Part shown: one piece after another, positions 14,030-16,509 of the stretch
Position numbering within the stretch: the first letter of the stretch is position 1
How the letters are laid out: every line of letters begins with the position of its first letter
Source of the DNA: DRYM01 sp964564025
GTDB lineage: Archaea > Thermoproteota > Thermoprotei_A > EX4484-217-1
Direction: 5' to 3'
NCBI GenBank assembly: GCA_964564025.1
Contig: CAZLZO010000031.1
Span: 1-16,509, forward strand
DNA length: 16,509 nucleotides
Made by a program: the position numbers and the translations under genes
Notes under the pieces: generated by a model
Database searches by the model: none
Told to the model about the DNA's origin: nothing
What the model saw: only the letters and a program-made list of their open reading frames with translations

Positions 14030-14899
14030 TTACCACTTTATTGTAGATATTAGCTGTTTTTCATACTTCACTATAGCGTATTTGAGTACGGGATCTGCTA
14101 TTTCATATTCGCTTTCACGCCTCACAACGAAGCCTGCATCCAGCAGGTTTCTTAGGAGTTTCGTGAATATTGAATCGCTTATTTTCCCTTCTTCCTCTAT
14201 TTCTAGGAATGATTTTATTTTACTCCACGTTTTAGCACCTAACGATATTGCGTAAAGTATTCTTAGATATCTTACTGAAGCTATGGGTCTTAGTTTTAGG
14301 AAGTTCATGAGCTCTCTTAGAACGTGTTTGCTTCCTTCTTCTAATGTTTTCTCCAGCACCTGCTTGCTAACTCCCTCTCTTACGGATAGTGCTCCGAAAA
14401 ATGTTAGCCACCCTATGTTTCCACCGAGTTTTTCGACAACTTCCTCAATAATGTGTTTTGGCGGCTTAATTCCATACTGTCTAAATCCTTCTTCGAGAAA
14501 CTCTAGCGCCTTCTCTCTTGAGAGATTTTCCAACCTTATTTCGGTTCTTACCCTACCGTAAACTGGCGAGGAAGGATCATGTAGCTTTAGGGACCTGTAT
14601 AGTAATCCTACTTGGGAGCCCGTTAGTATGGTAGTTATGTTTCTAAGGCTATCGTAGGCGTAAGCTATTGCCGGTAGTACTTTTATTCCCCTTAGCTTAA
14701 TTAGTTCCTGCGCTTCATCAAACGCTACAATGAACCTTGTATTCTCACTTGAAGCGTAGCTGTTTAACGCTTCCAGGAGGCTTATTAGCGTAGGTTTCTC
14801 CTTAAGCGAAAACTCTATTTTAAACCCATGAACACTTATCCCACGAATACCTCTAACAAACTTAGCTAACCTCTTAATCTTAGGCAGAACCTTGTGGTT
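14030..14899 (-). pseudogene. C-terminal part of a split archaeal AAA-type ATPase
   Basis: The frame is open from the insertion point (14899) to a TAA, about 289 codons. It opens with KRLAKFVRGIRGISVHGFKI and continues with Walker B FIVAFDEAQEL and the sensor-like strand TTILTGSQVGLLY. After that come LSREKALEFLEEGFRQYGIK and the winged-helix tail with DAGFVVRRESEYEIADPVLK. This is the standard order of the archaeal ATPase family (PF01637 type) often found in mobile or defence-like settings. The Walker A half is encoded at 15138-15410 on the same strand; about 235 bases of foreign sequence separate them. No ATG, GTG or TTG near its beginning has a convincing binding site, so it is probably not expressed as a working protein. 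Confidence 0.8.
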
Positions 14900-14951
14900 G
14901 CCCGTGCATGATATTTAGGTTATTTTCAATATTTTGAAATCTTGCACGGGC
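14900..14951 (-). repeat. Terminal hairpin of the tnpB-type remnant
   Basis: GCCCGTGCA (14900-14908) is the perfect reverse complement of TGCACGGGC (14943-14951). The AT-rich loop holds a second dyad, TTTCAA/TTGAAA, around 14924-14939. Such subterminal or terminal palindromes mark the ends of IS200/IS605 elements, where they are recognised by the TnpA transposase. The ATPase reading frame resumes directly after it (on the minus strand). Confidence 0.6.
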
Positions 14952-15135
14952 TTCCCCCTTTCAGCCACCTCATCTTTATCGGTGGTTCACTGGGGGCTAC
15001 ATCCCCGCGCACCACTAGGCACGGGTTACGGGATGGCGCCGTCATCGGGCACAAGAGCCCATGATGGCTTCGCCATTCACAATTATCGTGGAGGAGGAAT
15101 TTAAACGTTACCTAAATTTCCAAAATAACCCTAAT
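14900..15135 (-). mobile_element. Remnant of an IS605/IS1341-type tnpB element (3' end), inserted in the ATPase gene
   Basis: On the minus strand this segment reads like the 3' end of an archaeal tnpB gene. One frame gives LVVRGDVAPSEPPIKMRWLK then GGSPC, the usual TnpB tail. The matching nucleotides (GATGTAGCCCCC, GTGAACCACC, GGTGGCTGAAAGGGGG) form short GC-rich hairpins, ending in a terminal hairpin at 14900-14951. The TnpB catalytic domain and any tnpA are absent. It would include the scaffold of an omega RNA. The left boundary near 15135 is set only by where the ATPase frame breaks. Confidence 0.6.
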
Positions 15136-15137
15136 AC

Positions 15138-15410
15138 TCAAATAAGTGAATAGTCCTCTAATGCCTTAATGAAGTCAGCGTAGGTAACATATGTTTTCTC
15201 CTCAAAAACACGGCAATCAACAACAATACTAGGGTAATTTAGCTCATTCAAACCCACACGTAGTAACGAGGTCTTACCTGTACGCCTCAAACCCAAAATT
15301 AAAATTAAAGGATCACCCCTACCAATAGCCTCAATAAGCTTCCCAAGCTCCTCCTCCCTATCAAACAGATCCTCAACTCTCTCTTTAGGTCTAGGGTCGA
15401 AATAGGGCAA
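15138..15410 (-). pseudogene. N-terminal (Walker A) part of the split archaeal ATPase
   Basis: Ninety codons from a TTG at 15410: MPYFDPRPKERVEDLFDREE is the typical start of archaeal ATPases of this family, followed by LILILGLRRTGKTSLLRVGL, which contains the Walker A lysine. It ends with ALEDYSLI and a TGA inside foreign sequence. The missing Walker B half is at 14030-14899. A TATA-like GTTTATATC lies about 35 bases before the start, and AGGGG about 10 bases before it, so a 90-aa fragment may still be made. It has a P-loop but cannot be a working ATPase alone. Confidence 0.8.
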
Positions 15411-15535
15411 AAGCTTCTACCCCTAGAAGTAAATAAGCATTATGATATAAACATTGTAATGGAAAATACTTTTCAGCAGTTATGTGTTAAAGTTAAACAC
15501 GTGTAGCTCAAAATGCCTAGTAGGTGTTTCTTTCC

Positions 15536-16321
15536 ATGATTATTTACGAGAGAATTGCGAAGCAAGCGGAACTTATTGAGGACCTTCTTAGGGAGCTTAG
15601 TGTCGAAACTAGTTATAGGGGTATTGAAAGGCTTGTGCAATTAGTTATTCAAGCTCTTTTAGATATGGGTTTAATGGCTATTTCAGCCTTGGGGGCTAGG
15701 GAACCTAAGGCTTACTCAGAAATAGGCTACATACTTTATGAGTTAGGAATTATAGGGGAACGGGATGCTGAAATCTTAAGGTCAATGGCTGGTTTAAGAA
15801 ACATACTTGTACACTCCTACGCTAGGGTTGATAGAGGAAAAATAGTTGAGTTTTCTAAAAAGCTTAGAGATGATGCGTTAAGAATAGCGAACACTATCCT
15901 GAGAAATATTAGAGAGAAAAACATTGACCCAAAAGAGGAAGGCTTAGGGGAAATTATTAGTAAGCTTTCTAGGGTTCTTAAGGGAAGAGTTGAAGCAGCA
16001 TATTTGTTTGGTGGGAGAGCTAAAGGCTACGTTTTGAAAGGAGATTTCGACATAGCAGTCCTAATGAGGGAAAACTATAGCCTCTACGAGCTAGGCGAAT
16101 TACATGTTCTAGTAGCTAAAGCTCTCGGAGTTAGCGAGGGAAAAGTAAACATTGTATGCTTAAACAATGCACCACCGGAGCTCGTTCTCGAAGCACTAAA
16201 GGGAATACCGATAACCAACAACATACCTGAGAAAACGTTTAGCATGAAACTTAAAGCCCTAACAGAACTGCTAGATTTAAAGGAAAACATGAATGTAGTA
16301 GAGAAGAAGATTAAGCCGTAA
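15536..16321 (+). CDS. HepT (HEPN/DUF86)-nucleotidyltransferase fusion protein
   Basis: About 261 aa from the ATG at 15536; a GTG at 15524 is in frame but overlaps the GGTG that serves as binding site. Residues about 1-130 form a HepT-type HEPN domain with R-x4-H-x-Y (RNILVHSY: Arg88, His93, Tyr95). Residues about 140-235 form a nucleotidyltransferase domain with GGRAKGYVLKGDFD. In two-gene HepT/MntA systems, MntA adds AMP to the tyrosine of this motif to silence the RNase. Here both are one chain. The usual GS is GG, and the place of the third Asp is Asn (KVNIVCL), so the transferase may be weakened or changed. The C-terminal 25 residues are charged and helical. Confidence 0.8.
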   Translation: MIIYERIAKQAELIEDLLRELSVETSYRGIERLVQLVIQALLDMGLMAISALGAREPKAYSEIGYILYELGIIGERDAEILRSMAGLRNILVHSYARVDRGKIVEFSKKLRDDALRIANTILRNIREKNIDPKEEGLGEIISKLSRVLKGRVEAAYLFGGRAKGYVLKGDFDIAVLMRENYSLYELGELHVLVAKALGVSEGKVNIVCLNNAPPELVLEALKGIPITNNIPEKTFSMKLKALTELLDLKENMNVVEKKIKP

Positions 16322-16428
16322 AAGCTTATATGAACAATTATAATCTGCTACTGAAACATCCTGCTTTAAGGTCGAAAACGTTAATGTTCTATGGGGAACA
16401 GTATCTACTGTAGTGGTGTTTCCGGGGA

Positions 16429-16509
16429 ATGCTGAAGCTTAGTGAGGAGGAGAGGGCGCTAATTAGGAAGCTAATTTATGATGTAGAAGAAGCGCTAAGT
16501 GTTCTTGAG
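16429..16509 (+). CDS. Start of an unidentified gene (partial)
   Basis: An open frame from the ATG at 16429 runs to the window edge (27 codons): MLKLSEEERALIRKLIYDVE then EALSVLE. It is a charged amphipathic helix, like the first helix of HepT/HEPN proteins, but too short to assign. GGTG (16414-16417) lies 11 bases upstream of the ATG. The spacing to the HepT-MNT fusion (107 bases) suggests a separate promoter. Confidence 0.5.
   Translation, partial: MLKLSEEERALIRKLIYDVEEALSVLE

Noticed and set aside
14030..14533. A separate 167-aa protein starting at the TTG at 14533
   Set aside because: The frame is open and clearly homologous to ATPase sequence for another 120 codons upstream, including Walker B, so this is not a real start.

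Overview
The window looks like AT-rich chromosomal DNA of a thermophilic archaeon, most likely Thermoproteota (Crenarchaeota). The grounds are a tRNA-Tyr with a C1:G72 pair, an encoded CCA end and an intron at 37/38; TATA-type promoters; GTG, TTG and possibly ATT starts with GGTGG-like ribosome binding sites; membrane thiol-disulfide proteins; and many PIN and HEPN toxin-antitoxin genes. The genus cannot be named from this sequence alone.

Region 1 (1-7.8 kb) is mostly housekeeping. It holds the end of an unknown gene, a roughly 400-base gap, the intron-containing tRNA-Tyr, a thioredoxin-like/CcdA fusion protein, a small two-helix membrane protein, an AbrB/PIN toxin-antitoxin pair (vapBC1), a membrane-anchored DsbA-like protein, an operon of a winged-helix regulator, an unknown small protein and a B12-binding-type radical SAM enzyme, and then a small heat-shock protein. 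The CcdA-like and DsbA-like proteins probably serve extracytoplasmic disulfide chemistry together.

Region 2 (7.8-10.8 kb, minus strand) holds a GT-C-like membrane glycosyltransferase whose C-terminal part seems to be a separate ORF, a HEPN/nucleotidyltransferase pair, and a cupin.

Region 3 (10.8-16.5 kb) is an accessory island. A second vapBC operon has its vapC split by a 382-bp element. That element has imperfect terminal inverted repeats made of about 10-bp-phased TATATG units, a GC-rich structured core, and a promoter palindrome in front of a 49-aa AbrB-like protein; no transposase is visible. APS kinase (cysC), a CopG/PIN pair (vapBC3) and an orphan RHH-like protein follow. An archaeal AAA-type ATPase gene is broken by a roughly 235-bp remnant that looks like the 3' end of an IS605/IS1341 tnpB element with its omega-RNA-like hairpins. 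The window ends with a one-polypeptide HepT-nucleotidyltransferase fusion and the start of another gene.

The most interesting items are the small element inside vapC, the HepT-MNT fusion with altered nucleotidyltransferase motifs, the tnpB-derived remnant in the ATPase, and the nucleotidyltransferase gene whose catalytic GS motif lies upstream of every standard start codon.
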